A stretch of DNA of 64,000 nucleotides from Anaeromyces robustus (taxonomy: Eukaryota > Neocallimastigomycota > Neocallimastigomycetes > Neocallimastigales > Neocallimastigaceae). Shown in pieces: positions 12,127 to 25,000 of the stretch (position 1 is the first letter of the stretch; every line of letters starts with the position of its first letter). The notes beneath the pieces were generated by a model. The model saw only the letters and a list, made by a program, of their open reading frames with translations. It made no database searches and was not told where the DNA came from. The translations under genes were made by a program, and so were the position numbers. Where the stretch lies: the NCBI GenBank assembly GCA_002104895.1, contig MCFG01000222.1, positions 1-64,000 of the forward strand, given 5' to 3'.

Positions 12127-12299
12127 ATATTATATATTTATATTGTTTATTATTATTATTTTCTATTTTTATTATCACCTTTTTAATTTTGTTTTATTTG
12201 AAATTTTGTTAGTTTGGAATTTGTTGTTACGAAATATTACTATTAATATTATAATTATTACTGTTATACTTATAATTAATTTAATAATTTCCAAATTAT

Positions 12300-13253
12300 T
12301 ATTTTAAGAAACAATTAATAATAATGGATAATTTTCATTTATATTTTGTTCATTTATACTTAAAGTAATATTCTTTTCATTAGAATATTTCATTATTAAT
12401 TTAATCATTTCTAAATAATTATTTTCAGAATCTATTAATAATAGAAAATCACCATTTTTACTTTGTTCATTAATTTCTAATAAAATATCATTATTATTTG
12501 TAGAATCTATTAATAATCTGAATTATATATAAATAAATTTAATAATGATTATATTTTTTTTATCTGCTATCAATAATAATAATATTGAAATAATTAATGA
12601 TAATTATTAAATCATATATAAATAGTAAATATATTCAATAAGCATTTCAACTTTTTCAATATTATTTTTATTAATAGCATATTGTAAGGATTAATTTTCA
12701 TTATCATTATATATATTAATATCTGAAATAAATATTATTTTCACCGGTATATTCCATAATTCAATTAATTATTTCAATATCAATATTATCAATTACATAT
12801 AATATTGAATATCATTCACGTTGATTAGCATCATTATTTAAATTTTTTTTTATTTGAATATTCAATCATAATTTTAATTATTTCAATATTATTATTTTTA
12901 TGTGCAACCAAAAGAGGATAATTATTCCAATTATTTTTCATATTTATTTCTAAATAATAATTTTTTTATTTTTGAATATTTAATGATATATTGAACTATT
13001 TTTAGAAATTTCCTGAATAAGAGGATATTTTTTATTATTATTTTATTTATTGATATTTAAAAAAATATTATTATTATTTTCATATTTTATAATATTTTTT
13101 AATTTATTACCATCTTCACCTGAAAGATAATCTTCAAACATTTCTTTATTTTCATTAAAGCTTAATGTTATTTTTTAATCCATTTTCTTTAACATTATAA
13201 TTTTTCATATTTTTATTGTCAATTACATAGCTAGGCATCACTTTCTTTTTCAT
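12300..13253 (-). pseudogene. decayed ankyrin-repeat protein gene
   Basis: Short minus-strand stretches in shifting frames carry ankyrin-like repeat text of the Asn/Ile-rich kind common in AT-rich protists and gut fungi. One segment (about 12310-12500) reads NEQSKNGDFLLLIDSENNY followed by LEMIKLIMKYS. Another (about 12860-12970) reads NYPLLVAHKNNNIEIIKIMI. A plausible start is the ATG at 13253 (MKKKVMPSYVID). Several stops and frame changes separate the segments, so no single frame exceeds a few dozen codons. Helix pairs of the form PLL.A...NN.E..K.LI.Y are the diagnostic pattern. This is probably a host gene lost to mutation. Confidence 0.6.
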
Positions 13254-14230
13254 AATGTTATATCATATTTTTTTACACTTAATTAGAGAATATTCTATTG
13301 ATATAAATATTTAATAAAATATTTTGTTAATTACTAATTTATAAAATATATTTTATTATATTTATATTTTTTAACATTATGTTGAACATGAAATAAGTAT
13401 TTTATTTAGGTATAGCTCATGTAACAAATAAGTAAATATATAATATAAATAAATAATATACATATATTACAAAATGTATTTAGTATACAAAGTAAGTTAT
13501 TTCTAAAAGTTTTAAATGCATACATAAGTCAATGAATGTTTTAAAATATAAATATTAATAATATATTATTTATATTATTTATACTTTAAATTTGAGTATT
13601 AACATTATATATAAAAAAAAAGATTCTATTCATACTATAGAACGTCTAGTTAAAACATATTTTATATGTAATTATTTATTTTATTAATTATGATAATTTT
13701 GATTATTATTTTTTTCTTATTCCTATTAATACTTGTATTCTTTATAAGAATTTATACTAATTAATTAAATTTAATGGTAAATAATTAATATTTATTATTT
13801 ATTATTTAATTGTTTTATTTATTTTTTTTTTTCAATATTTTATTTATTAATTATTATTTGGATAGATAAAATAAAAATTATGTTTAGTTAATAATATCTA
13901 AAAATGTGTATTTATTTATAATAAACTAAGTATTATTAAATATAATACTAATAATAATCATTATTAGTAATACATATAAGTATATATAATATATAGAGTT
14001 ATAAAAAATAATATAATAATTATTCCTCTATTATTATCAAATAATAAAGAAATAAATTACAAAAAATAAATTATTAAATAAAATCAAAGATAATAAATTA
14101 ATTAGTTTTTAATTATTTTAATTAGTTAAAGTAAATAAAAAAAACTTAAATAAGTGAAAATAGATAATTTTAATATTTTAATTATTAAAAATTATTATTA
14201 TTCAAATATTAACAATTGTAAACATTTTTT

Positions 14231-14264
<34 letters not shown>

Positions 14265-14339
14265 CATTATTATTATTTTTTTCTTTTCAATATAAAAATT
14301 TGAAAACATTTTTTTATAGTGGAAAAAAAAAAAAAATGA
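13254..14339. other. AT-rich intergenic DNA
   Basis: No gene seen. Contains a (TAT/ATT)n trinucleotide tract near 14237-14278 and scattered A/T homopolymers. Confidence 0.5.
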
Positions 14340-14740
14340 AAATTATCTCTTACTTGCTTAAGGTCACTATATCTCCAACCACAGTGATTTTTCATAGAAA
14401 TGGGTTTTTACATTGTGGTAAGGTAGTTATTTCAGGTTAAATATTCGAGATGTAGCTATTCAATTCTCATAAAATAATATTAGTATATTGAGTTGAACTT
14501 AGTCATAATAATGTACAGCTTTCAATTACTGGGCAGTCTTTTTGGTAACCACTGTTCGTATGTGGGGCTTATAGACTGAACTTGTTATTAAGTTATTGTT
14601 AGAGTTTAAATACAAATGTAGGAGATATATAAAACATACTAAAAGAGTGTCAACACCGAAATGGTTAAGGAATGAAATCTATAATTCTGATATATTCATG
14701 TGATAACACATGATAAATCTATAAAAAATATACTGGAAGG
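14340..14740. other. candidate structured non-coding RNA (second locus)
   Basis: About 400 bp of mixed composition in AT-only surroundings, without an ORF. Visible pairings: a 9-bp long-range stem TATATCTCC (14368-14376) with GGAGATATA (14621-14629); inside it ACCACAGTG (14378-14386) with CATTGTGGT (14411-14419), 8 Watson-Crick pairs plus one G-U; and downstream a perfect 7-bp hairpin TCATGTG-ATAA-CACATGA (14696-14713). At 14654-14671 the sequence ACCGAAATGGTTAAGG recalls the D-arm/A-box of a Ser or Leu tRNA, but no B box or cloverleaf was found. The strand is undetermined. It could be an ncRNA, a self-folding element or a SINE-like insertion. Confidence 0.35.
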
Positions 14741-14756
14741 ATGTATTTAAATAATA

Positions 14757-14865
14757 TAATATACTATATATAATATAATATAATATAATATAATATAATA
14801 TAATATAATATAATATAATATAATATAATATAATATAATATAATATAATATAATATATTATATAT
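14757..14865. repeat. (TATAA)n pentanucleotide array
   Basis: About 20 copies of ATATA/TATAA over some 105 bp, directly beside the structured block that ends near 14740. Confidence 0.9.
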
Positions 14866-16389
14866 ATTACTTTTGCTAATTAATTAAAATTATGACTGAT
14901 TTTTTTTATTATTACTAATTAAAAATTATTTTTTTTCCTTTATAAAAAAACATGAAATTTTGTGTGTCATGATTATTCAATTGTTTAATCATCTTTCATT
15001 TTTACTTTTTTGGTAATGTTTAAATCTTTTTATATTAACAAAACAAAAAACAAAATGAAAAAAAAATATTTTTAGGTTGTCTCATAAAATAATTATATGA
15101 AGATAAAGATAAGAAAAAAAATTAGGTTGTTAAAATATTATTTTATATGTTTAATTTTTATAATAAAAAATTGAAAGTATTTTATAGTTTTTATTATTAA
15201 TTTAATATTTTAAATATAAATATATAAAAATTATTCTATTTATTTTTATTTGACCTTTTTTTTTTTTTTATCATCTTTTATTAATATTTGTTAAAAAATT
15301 TTTTTTTTCATCTTTATGAATAAATAAATAAATTATTTATCTTTATATTTTGTTTATTACTATTTACATATATTATAATATATTATAAATATATTATAAT
15401 ATTAAATTTTTTTAATTTTTTCTTGTGTTTCATTTTTTTGTAATTTTATTAAATTTTAAACTTTTTTTACTTGTTTCTTTATTAAATTATGAAATTTAAT
15501 CGTCAAAAAGAAAAAAAATTTTTTAATTAAAAATTACCAATAAAAAAATATCAAATAGCTTTATACCAATAAAAAAAATATAAAAATATAAAAATATAAA
15601 AATATAGTTTTTTTTTTTTTTGCTATTCAAAATGAGTAAACAAAATTAAAAAGAAATAAATGATTATTATATATAATATAATTAATATTTATTAACATTA
15701 TATAAATAATTAATTGTAATTAATTGTAGTGGTAGTGATGAGTAATGTGTTAAATTTGTTAGTGTTTTAACTATTTTTATTTATTTTATGTAACCTATGT
15801 AATAATGTATGGATAATAATAATATATGAAAAATTAATAACTTTGTGTAAAATCACATATATAAATCTTAATTTTAATTAATTTTTCCTTTTTTATTTAA
15901 TTGTATACATTATGTAAAAATTGTATATTTTGTTTATTTTTTTTTTTTTTTTTCTATATAAATAAAGAAAAAAGATAATAACTGGATTATTAAAATAAAA
16001 ACAAAAAAAGGAAAAAGAATAAAAAAAAACAATAAACAAAATATATTAAAATAAAATAATATAATAAAATAAAAAAAAAAAAAAAAAGAAATAGTAATAA
16101 TAAAATTTTTTAAATTTAAATTTAAAAAATTAAACAATAAAAAAATATTAAAAAAAAAATAAAATTATAAAAATAAAAATAATAATTGAAATTACATAAT
16201 TAAAAATAAAAATGTTAAAATACTAAAGTTAACTAAAAACAAAAATAGAAAAAAAAAAGAATAATATAAAATATAAATATAAATAAAATAAGAATAAAAT
16301 TAATGAGTAAAAAATAAAAATAAAAATAAAAATAAAAAATAAAAATATAAAAATATAAAAATTAATTACAAAAAAATAATTTTAAAAAA
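14866..16389. other. AT-rich upstream region of the protease array
   Basis: No gene seen. The last 450 bases before the first protease start are almost pure A with some T, on the coding strand. The same A-rich leader precedes the other two full-length protease genes. Confidence 0.5.
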
Positions 16390-19300
16390 ATGAAAAACTT
16401 TTTTATAACATTTACTTTTATTTTATTATTTAAATGTTTTATCGGTGTTTCTACCGAAAAAATTAAAAATGCTAATTATATTGTAGGTATTTTAAGAAAT
16501 GAAAATGATAAAAATTATGATGATGAAAGACCAACAATTCAACAGAAAATTGATGAATTAGTTAATGACAGAATGAATGATATTTATAATGTCATTAGAG
16601 ATAATAAAGATACTTATATTTTAAGTAATGGAAAACAAGATGAAAAATTAAATGAATTAAATTCTTTTCCATTTGAAAAACGTTCTAATGTAACTCGAAA
16701 GTTTTCATTTATTAATAAAAGAAAAAGTTTTAGACATGGTTCTATTCTTTCTTCAGAAAGTTTTCATTTTTTAAAAGATCCTAAAGTTGAATATATTCCT
16801 TTTGAATCACAATTAGTTAGTCATATTTGTCCAATTTCAAATTATTATGCTATTAGTGTATATCTTTCAGAAGATATTGCAGAAATTGTTCGTAATATGA
16901 AAAATGTTTTATTTTGTGAAAAATCAAAAAAGTTAGAAATAGCTTTTCCTTCACCTCTTTCTTCTTCTTCATCACCTTCACCACCTTCACCTCCATCACC
17001 TTCACCTTCATCTCCACTTTCACCACCTTCACCTCCATCACCTCCATCACCTTCACCTTCATCTCCACTTTCACCACCATTACCACCATCACCACCTTCA
17101 CCTCCATCACCTCCATCACCTATAGACAAAGAACATGATAATAAAAATTCAAAAAAATATTATAATATTGAAGCTATTAAAAAGGAAACTCAATGGTCTG
17201 GTGTTAGTGTGCAAGAAATTTCTTATACTCCAAATCATTTATCATTAATTTCTCAATCTCCATTTGTTAATACCAATAGAACAATCGATACTAATTTTTA
17301 TTATCCAAGTTCAGCTGGTAAAGGTATTGATATCTACCTTGTTGATCAAGGGTTATATACAAATCATATAGATTTTAATCAATATAAAGGAACTCCAAAT
17401 GAACGTTCTATAACTTGTGATGCCATTTTCCATGATCATGAAATACATATTACTAAAGAAAATGAAAGAGAAAGATATAGGTGTAATGTAGGTGGTGCTT
17501 ATCCTTATCATGGTATTATGGTTTCCTCTATGGCCGGAGGAACATTATATGGTGTAGCAAAAAAAGCAAATATTCATATGATTGCTTTTGATTATAATAC
17601 TGTTAATGTGTTAAGAAGTTTTGATTATATTTTACTTAATGGTAAACCACATAAAACCATTATTAATATATCTTTTGGTGGTAATACTTATGATAAAGCA
17701 GTAGAAGATAAACTTACAGATTTAATTAATAAAGGTTTTATTATTATAGTTGTTTCTGGTAATGAAACTTCAAATTGTTGTGGTGATAAATCTTCTGGTG
17801 AATTTTTCAGTTTTCCTGGATATCGTAAAGCCATCACTGTTAGTGCCACTCTATCCGAATTAAATGGTGATGGTTATACTATAGCTGATTATTCAAATTT
17901 TGGAGATTGTGTTGATATATTTGCTCCAGGTAGTGTTCTTTATCCATCCCTTAAAGGTGATTCTACTACTAATACAGAAGTTTCTGATGGAACATCATGT
18001 GCTGCTCCACTTGTTGCTGGTATTGCTGCTACTATCATGTCCGAACATCCTGAAATTAGATTTAATAATGAATTAATGAGAAAAGCTTTAATTGAAATGT
18101 CTATCGATAATGCTATAGATCTTTCAAATTTAGATGATACCCCAAATCGATTTGTTAATAATGGAAAACATAGTATTTATTATCCAGATGATATTAATAT
18201 TCAATGTGGAACAGTTACCATTAATAATACTACACTGACGACTACCTGTCTTGATGGATGTTGTACAAAAAATGGGGAATGTATTTCTTTTGAAAATGAT
18301 CCAGGAGATCAATGTTTTTTGGAAAATGGATGTCAAAGTGAATTTGGATATTGTACTACCAAAGAAAAATCGATACAAGAATGTGAAAATGAATTAAAAG
18401 AAATGGAAGAATGTTTAATTAATATTCAACCTCATTTAATTATGGAAGATAAAATTGAAAAATGTCATATTTTTGATAGTCAAAAATGTCAAAAATTTTA
18501 TCAAAATCAATATTCTGGTAATTCTGTTTGTTCCATTGCTAAAAAATATAAAAAATTTAAATATATTGATCATTTTGATAAAGAAAAGTTTAATAGTAAT
18601 AGAAGAATATGTAATGATCTTTTTAATGATAATAAAATCAAATGTGAAAAACATATTAATAGTTTCCATGATTGTATATTAATTAATGATTTATGGATGG
18701 ATAATAGTACTACAGATAAAACAACAATCAATAATATAAAAGAAGAAGGTCATCTTTTCATTCATCAATGTAGTAATGTTAAATCGGAAAGATGTAAAAA
18801 GTTTTATAATAATATGGAAAAAGAAATCGTATCCAATCCTTCCTGTTCCATTTTAAATAAAATGGATAAACTTGAAATTTCCAATTATTTCAATGATGAA
18901 TCTATTGAAAATACATTAAATAATTATGAATTATTAAATAATAAATGTGATCAGTTCATTGATTATCCAGTCAAAGTTGAAAATTGTCATAGAGAATTAG
19001 AACAATATAAGGATTGTTTTCTTGATTTACCAAATGATAGAACAACTGTTCATGAACTTGTCGAAAAATGTTATACATTTGTAAATGATAAATGTTATCC
19101 TTTATATCATAATTATACCTATACTTTACCTAATTGTTATTACGTACAACAATTTGAAAAGGTTCCTTTAGTTGATAATATAAATGAAGTCATTGATACT
19201 TTTTCTGAAATTTGTGAATATAATGCAACAGAAGAGGTCAAAGAAAAATTTGTTACAGATTGTAGTGATGTATTACAAAATAATCAATGTACTTTTAAAT

Positions 19301-20145
19301 ATACACCTGAAGTAACGGAAGAAGAATTAAATCATATATGTAAAATATATAGTGTTGAAGAATGTAATAATTCTAGACATTTATTTGAAGCAAGGAGATA
19401 TTCTTCATGTCGTTTAGTTGATTTTGAAGATATTGATGCTTTATTTATGGATTTACTTCAAGAAAATAGTAAAAATAGCTTTTTATGTAAGAGTATGGAA
19501 GGTGATTATTCGAGTATACAACAAGTTAATTATCAATGTGAAGAACAATTAGCTTCCTATAATATTTGTAATCTTAATGATGAATTAGTGGATGAAAATG
19601 ATTTACAATATAGATGTATTGCTTTCTTAAGTAAAAAATGTCAATCCTTTTATAATAATCCAATGGTATCTATACCAAAATGTCATTTTGCTATGAAATA
19701 TAATAATAAAGATGTTAAAATATTTGATAAATCAAGTGAAAAATATAAATTTTATGAAGAAAGATGTATTCCAACTGATACTGATACCGATACTGATATT
19801 AATACTGATACAACAACCATTATTTTTGATGATAATTTAACAACCACTACCATTATTAATGATGAACCAACAGCTACTATTATTCTTGATGATAATTCAA
19901 TAACTAAACTTGATGATGATAATACCATACCAACTACTTTTCATCATGATGATTCCATAGTTACTACTCTAATTAATGATAATCCAACAATCACTTCTAC
20001 TTCATTTTATTATTCTTCAACCATTGTTCCAGTTGCTTCTTCAACCTCTATGACCATTTCACCTACACCAGCTCCAATTTTAACAGATTTTGATTTTGAA
20101 TCAGAAATTTTTGAAACAGAATATGAAACTTTAACCATAAATTGA
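16390..20145 (+). CDS. secreted subtilisin-like serine protease (S8) with CBM18-like and six-Cys modules, copy 1
   Basis: 1251 codons. Signal peptide 1-20; I9-type propeptide from about 26 (YIVGILRNENDKNYDDE); Pro/Ser-rich linker 187-244; S8 catalytic domain with D319 (DQG), H374 (HGI), oxyanion N458 (SGNE) and S536 (GTSCAAP). Next come a hevein/CBM18-like module 606-655 (CCTKNGEC, GCQSEFGYC) and about 660-1126 with five tandem six-cysteine modules of spacing C-x8/9-C-x15-29-C-x7-C-x11-14-C-x27-35-C. The tail 1127-1251 is Thr/Asp-rich and acidic. All triad residues are present, although DQG and HGI replace the usual D[ST]G and HGT. It is likely secreted, auto-processed and bound to chitin-containing wall. 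It heads a same-strand array of four. The ATG follows an A-rich leader. Confidence 0.92.
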   Translation: MKNFFITFTFILLFKCFIGVSTEKIKNANYIVGILRNENDKNYDDERPTIQQKIDELVNDRMNDIYNVIRDNKDTYILSNGKQDEKLNELNSFPFEKRSNVTRKFSFINKRKSFRHGSILSSESFHFLKDPKVEYIPFESQLVSHICPISNYYAISVYLSEDIAEIVRNMKNVLFCEKSKKLEIAFPSPLSSSSSPSPPSPPSPSPSSPLSPPSPPSPPSPSPSSPLSPPLPPSPPSPPSPPSPIDKEHDNKNSKKYYNIEAIKKETQWSGVSVQEISYTPNHLSLISQSPFVNTNRTIDTNFYYPSSAGKGIDIYLVDQGLYTNHIDFNQYKGTPNERSITCDAIFHDHEIHITKENERERYRCNVGGAYPYHGIMVSSMAGGTLYGVAKKANIHMIAFDYNTVNVLRSFDYILLNGKPHKTIINISFGGNTYDKAVEDKLTDLINKGFIIIVVSGNETSNCCGDKSSGEFFSFPGYRKAITVSATLSELNGDGYTIADYSNFGDCVDIFAPGSVLYPSLKGDSTTNTEVSDGTSCAAPLVAGIAATIMSEHPEIRFNNELMRKALIEMSIDNAIDLSNLDDTPNRFVNNGKHSIYYPDDINIQCGTVTINNTTLTTTCLDGCCTKNGECISFENDPGDQCFLENGCQSEFGYCTTKEKSIQECENELKEMEECLINIQPHLIMEDKIEKCHIFDSQKCQKFYQNQYSGNSVCSIAKKYKKFKYIDHFDKEKFNSNRRICNDLFNDNKIKCEKHINSFHDCILINDLWMDNSTTDKTTINNIKEEGHLFIHQCSNVKSERCKKFYNNMEKEIVSNPSCSILNKMDKLEISNYFNDESIENTLNNYELLNNKCDQFIDYPVKVENCHRELEQYKDCFLDLPNDRTTVHELVEKCYTFVNDKCYPLYHNYTYTLPNCYYVQQFEKVPLVDNINEVIDTFSEICEYNATEEVKEKFVTDCSDVLQNNQCTFKYTPEVTEEELNHICKIYSVEECNNSRHLFEARRYSSCRLVDFEDIDALFMDLLQENSKNSFLCKSMEGDYSSIQQVNYQCEEQLASYNICNLNDELVDENDLQYRCIAFLSKKCQSFYNNPMVSIPKCHFAMKYNNKDVKIFDKSSEKYKFYEERCIPTDTDTDTDINTDTTTIIFDDNLTTTTIINDEPTATIILDDNSITKLDDDNTIPTTFHHDDSIVTTLINDNPTITSTSFYYSSTIVPVASSTSMTISPTPAPILTDFDFESEIFETEYETLTIN

Positions 20146-22050
20146 TTATTATAATAATAATATAAGAAGAGATACTTTTTTTTTTTCTTTTCTTTTCTTT
20201 TTTTTAATTTTATAATATTAAACAAATGAAAATTTTAATTAATTATTAATTTTTTTAATATATATTATAAATAATTATAATATATAAAGGTATAAAGGAA
20301 AAGAAAGAAAAAAAAAAAAAAAAAAAAAAGAAGATTTTTTTTTATTTGATATTAATATTTCTCTAATTTATTTATTTATTTTTGTCAATATAATTAGTTA
20401 TAGTTATATGATGAAATGATAATCTATTAATATTTATATATATTGATAGAATAATTTATTTCTTTAAATATTTTTACTTAATAATAATTTATATATAACA
20501 GTAGATTTTTTTTTAAAAAAAAAAAATATATTAAAAAAAAAAAGAGTAGTTAATTTTTACATAATGTATAAATGTAGAAAAAAAAAAAGTGATATTTTTA
20601 ATTATTTAAAATATGTAAATAAGTATATAAATATTACAAAATGTTTTTATTTATAATCTTATTTAAAATACTAATTGTTTAATAAAAAAAAAATGTTTAA
20701 TTAAAACAAAAAATAGAATATACTATTTAAATATTGTTTTTTTTATTCCCCAATTTCTTTTTTTTTTAATAATTGATATAATATAATAAAAATATATATA
20801 TCTTTATATAATATTTTTATTTTATTTTATTATATATATATTATTTTTATAATAAAATTGTTATATCTTTCAATTTTTTGTTATTCCAATATAGAATATA
20901 GAAACAATATTGTTATTGTTAATAAACATTAATTAATTATTATTGTTATTATTCATTATGTTATTATCATAATATTTAATAATTAATTATTATTTTTTTT
21001 TTTAAATAGATGGAGAAAAAGAATATAATTAGATTATTAAAAAAGAATTTTTTAAATGATAAATTAATTAATTATATAATTAAAAAGAAAAAAAAAATTA
21101 AATCTCTTTTAAGATTTATTTTTTGTACTACAACAATAAAAATTTTTAATGAATTAAATTAAATTTTTAAAAATTTAAAAAAATATATATTTTTTCCTAA
21201 TAATGAAATATATATATTATAAATGGACTATAAATATATTGTAATTATATTTAAATAAATTCATTATAAAAAAAAATAAATTTATATATTTTATAGTTTT
21301 TTGTTAAATATTAATAAAATATTATTATTATTAAAAGATTATTCAAATATTATTATTTTTTATTATTTTTTATTATTGTTATAATTTTTTATTATTATTT
21401 ATCTATATTAATATAAACTCTAAAAATTATTTTTATTATGCATATAACTTTTATTTCAATTTTTTAATAATTTTTTATTAATTTTATGTATAAATTTATG
21501 TTATTAATAATATTTTTTAATTAATCTATGTATTTTATATCACGATTAATAAACATGTGATTATTTATAATTATATATAAATATTTATTAAAATTTATTA
21601 TTAATATTAAAAATGTTTTTTTTTTTTTTTGTTTAAATTATTATGATTTTTGTTATCATATAATATTTTTTTAAAATGATTTTAAAAATATTATTATTGT
21701 TTTATGAGTAACACAAATTTCACACTATTTTTTTCTATTTTAATCATAATAATAATAATTATTAATTAAAATTAATTAAAATTAAATAAAAATTAAAAAT
21801 AAGAAAAAAAAAAAAAAAAAAAATTAAGAATAAAAAAAGTGAATATTTTTTTTTTTTAAATTAAGAAATAATGTAAATAAAATTCAAAAAAAAAAACAAA
21901 AAAAGTAAAAATAAAAAAAGAAAAAAGAAAAAAGAAATAAAAAAGAAAAAAAAGAAAAAAAATAAAAGAAAAAATAATAATAAATGAAAATAAAATTAAA
22001 AAAATTATTTAAGAATTAAATTAATTAAAAAAAAAAAAATTAAATTGAAA
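20146..22050. other. AT-rich spacer between protease copies 1 and 2
   Basis: No gene seen in about 1.9 kb. Contains poly-A near 20310-20330 and an A-rich leader of about 250 bases directly before copy 2. No similarity to the protease coding sequence was noticed. Confidence 0.5.
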
Positions 22051-25000
22051 ATGAACAATTATATAATATTTGTCATAATTTTATTATTAAACAGTTTCAT
22101 TGGTGTTTATACCGAAGAAATTAAAAATTATAACTATATTGTAGCTATTTTAAGAAATGAAAATGATAAGAATTATGATGATGAAAGACCAACAATTCAA
22201 CAGAAAATTGATGAATTAGTTAATGACAGAATGAATGATATTTATAATGTCATTAAGGATAATAAAAATACTTATATTTTAAGTAATGGAGAACAAGATA
22301 AAAAATTAAATGAATTAAATTCTCTTCCATTTGAAAAACGTTCTAATGTAACTCAAAAATTATTATTTATTAATAAAAGACCAAAACTTAATCATAGTTC
22401 GGTACTTTCTTTTGAAAAAAATTCTAAAATTTCAAAGGATTCTGAAATTGAATATATTCCATTTGAATCACAATTAGTTAATCATATTTGTCCAATATCT
22501 AATTATTATACTATTAGTGTATATCTTTCAGTAGAAACTGCAAAAATTGTATGTGATATGGAAAATGTTTTATTTTGTGAAAAATCAATGGAACTAGAAT
22601 TACCTAATCCTCAACTATTAAAAATTCAAAATGATGATAATAATGATAACAAATCAAAAGTCCATTATAATATTGATGCTATTAAAAAGGAAACTCAATG
22701 GTCTGATGTTAGTGTACAAGAAATTTCTTATACCCCAAATCATTTATCATTACTTTCTCAATCTCCTTTCGCTAATACAGATAAAACCATTGATTCTAAT
22801 TTTTATTATCCAAGTTCAGCAGGTAAAGGTATTGATATTTATCTTATTGATCAAGGTTTTTATGCAAACCATGAAGATTTCGATAGATATGAAGGAACTG
22901 AAGATGAACGTACTTTAACTTGTGATGTTATTATCAAAGATAATGATATACATATTATAAAAGATGATGAAGAAGAAAAATATAAATGTACAGGTATTGA
23001 CAGTTATCCTTTCCATGGTATAATGGTTTCATCAATGGCAGGAGGAACACTATATGGTGTTTCTAAAAAAGCAAATACTCATATGGTTGCTGTAAATTTT
23101 ACTTATTTAAGTTTGGTAAGAAGTCTTGATTATATTTTACTTCATGGTAAACCAAATAAAACAGTTATCAGTATTTCTGTTGTTACTTATTCCTATATAA
23201 AAGCATTTGAAGATAAACTTTCCGATTTAATTGATAAAGGATTTATTATCTTTGTTGCTGCTGGTAATGATAATATTAATTGTTGTGATCAAAAAGATAG
23301 TGAACACTTTTATAGTTTTGCAGGATATCGTAAAGCTATAACCGTAGGTGCTACAGATACAGAAATAAACGGTGGTGAAGGTTATACAAAAGCATCTTTT
23401 TCAAATTATGGTAATTGTATTGATATATTTGCTCCAGGTATTGTAACATTCCCATACTTTGAAAATGGTTCTAATACTGATGTTGCAGTATCCCTTGGAA
23501 CATCATGTTCTACACCTCTTGTTGCTGGTATTGCTGCATCTATTATGTCAGAACATCCTGAAATTGAATTTAATAATGAATTAATGAGAAAAACTTTAAT
23601 GGAAATGTCAATTAAAGATGAAATACTTTTTCCAAATTTAGATGACATTAAAGATACTCCAAATCAATTTGTTAATAATGGAAAACGTAGTATTTATTAT
23701 CCAGATAATGTTAATATTCAATGTGGAAAATCTTCCAATAATAATAATAATGGTATTTGTTCTGAAGGATGTTGTACCAAAGATGGTGAATGTATTTCTT
23801 TTGAAAATCATCCAGGAGATAAATGTTTTATTGAAAATGGATGTCAAAGTGAATTTGGATATTGTACTACTAAAGAAAAATCTATTAAAGAATGTGAAAA
23901 TGAATTAAAAGAAATGGAAGAATGTTTAATTGAAATTTCATCAGATTTGACAATAGATGATATTATTACTCAATGTAATACTTTTAATTCTCAAAAATGT
24001 CAAATATTTTATGAAAATCAATTTTCTAATCGTAGTATTTGTTCTATTGCTAAGGAGTTTAAACAATTCAAAAATCTTGATTATTTTGATAAAAAAGATA
24101 TTTATAATAATAATAAAGATATTTGTAAAAATTACTATAAAGTTGATGAAAAAAAATGTAATAAACATTTCAGTAAATATAATGATTGTATAATTTACAA
24201 TTTATATGATGACAGTCGTTATCAAAATATAGATGATTTAAAAGAAAATAAAAATTTCATAGAATTATGTAGTAATATTAAATCTAACAAATGTAAAAAA
24301 TTTTATAAAAATATAGAAGAAGAAATATTAAGTTATCCTTCATGTGCCATTATGTATAAAATAGATCCATTTGATATTTCAGATTATTTCAAAGATTCAG
24401 TCGAATATACATTAAAATATTATGATACATTAAATCAAAAATGTGACAGTGTCATTGATTCTTCAGTTAAAATTGAAAATTGTAATAAAGAATTAGAAGA
24501 ATATAAAGATTGTTTCCTTGAAATGCCAAATAATAATACTACTAATGATGAACTTGTCAATGGATGTTATACATTCTTTAATGATAAATGTTATGAACTA
24601 TATCATAATTATAAAAATATTTTACCAAATTGTTATTATGCTCAACAATTTCAAAATTTCCCATTATTAAATAATTTATCAGAAATTACTGAGACATATG
24701 CTGATATTTGTGAATATAACCCACCTAAAGAAATAAAAAAAAAATTTATTACTGATTGTAGATCAACTTTTAAAAATGAAAAATGTACATTTGAATATAA
24801 TGCTGAAATGACGGATACTGAATTAACTCAAAAATGTGAAACATATTTAGATGAAAATTGTAGTAGAAACCAATATTTATTAGATTATTATGGTAATATT
24901 GCTTGTAGTTTGATTGAAGATGAAGATGTAGTCTATGAATTAAATAATTCCATTAAAAGTTGTGAAATCAATAAATATTTATGTTTGAGTATGAAAAATG

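Noticed and set aside
16845-17129. Minus-strand Gly/Glu/Asp-rich open frames opposite the Pro/Ser linker of protease copy 1
   Set aside because: They are the antisense of the CCA/TCA repeats of the linker; no start context or independent features.
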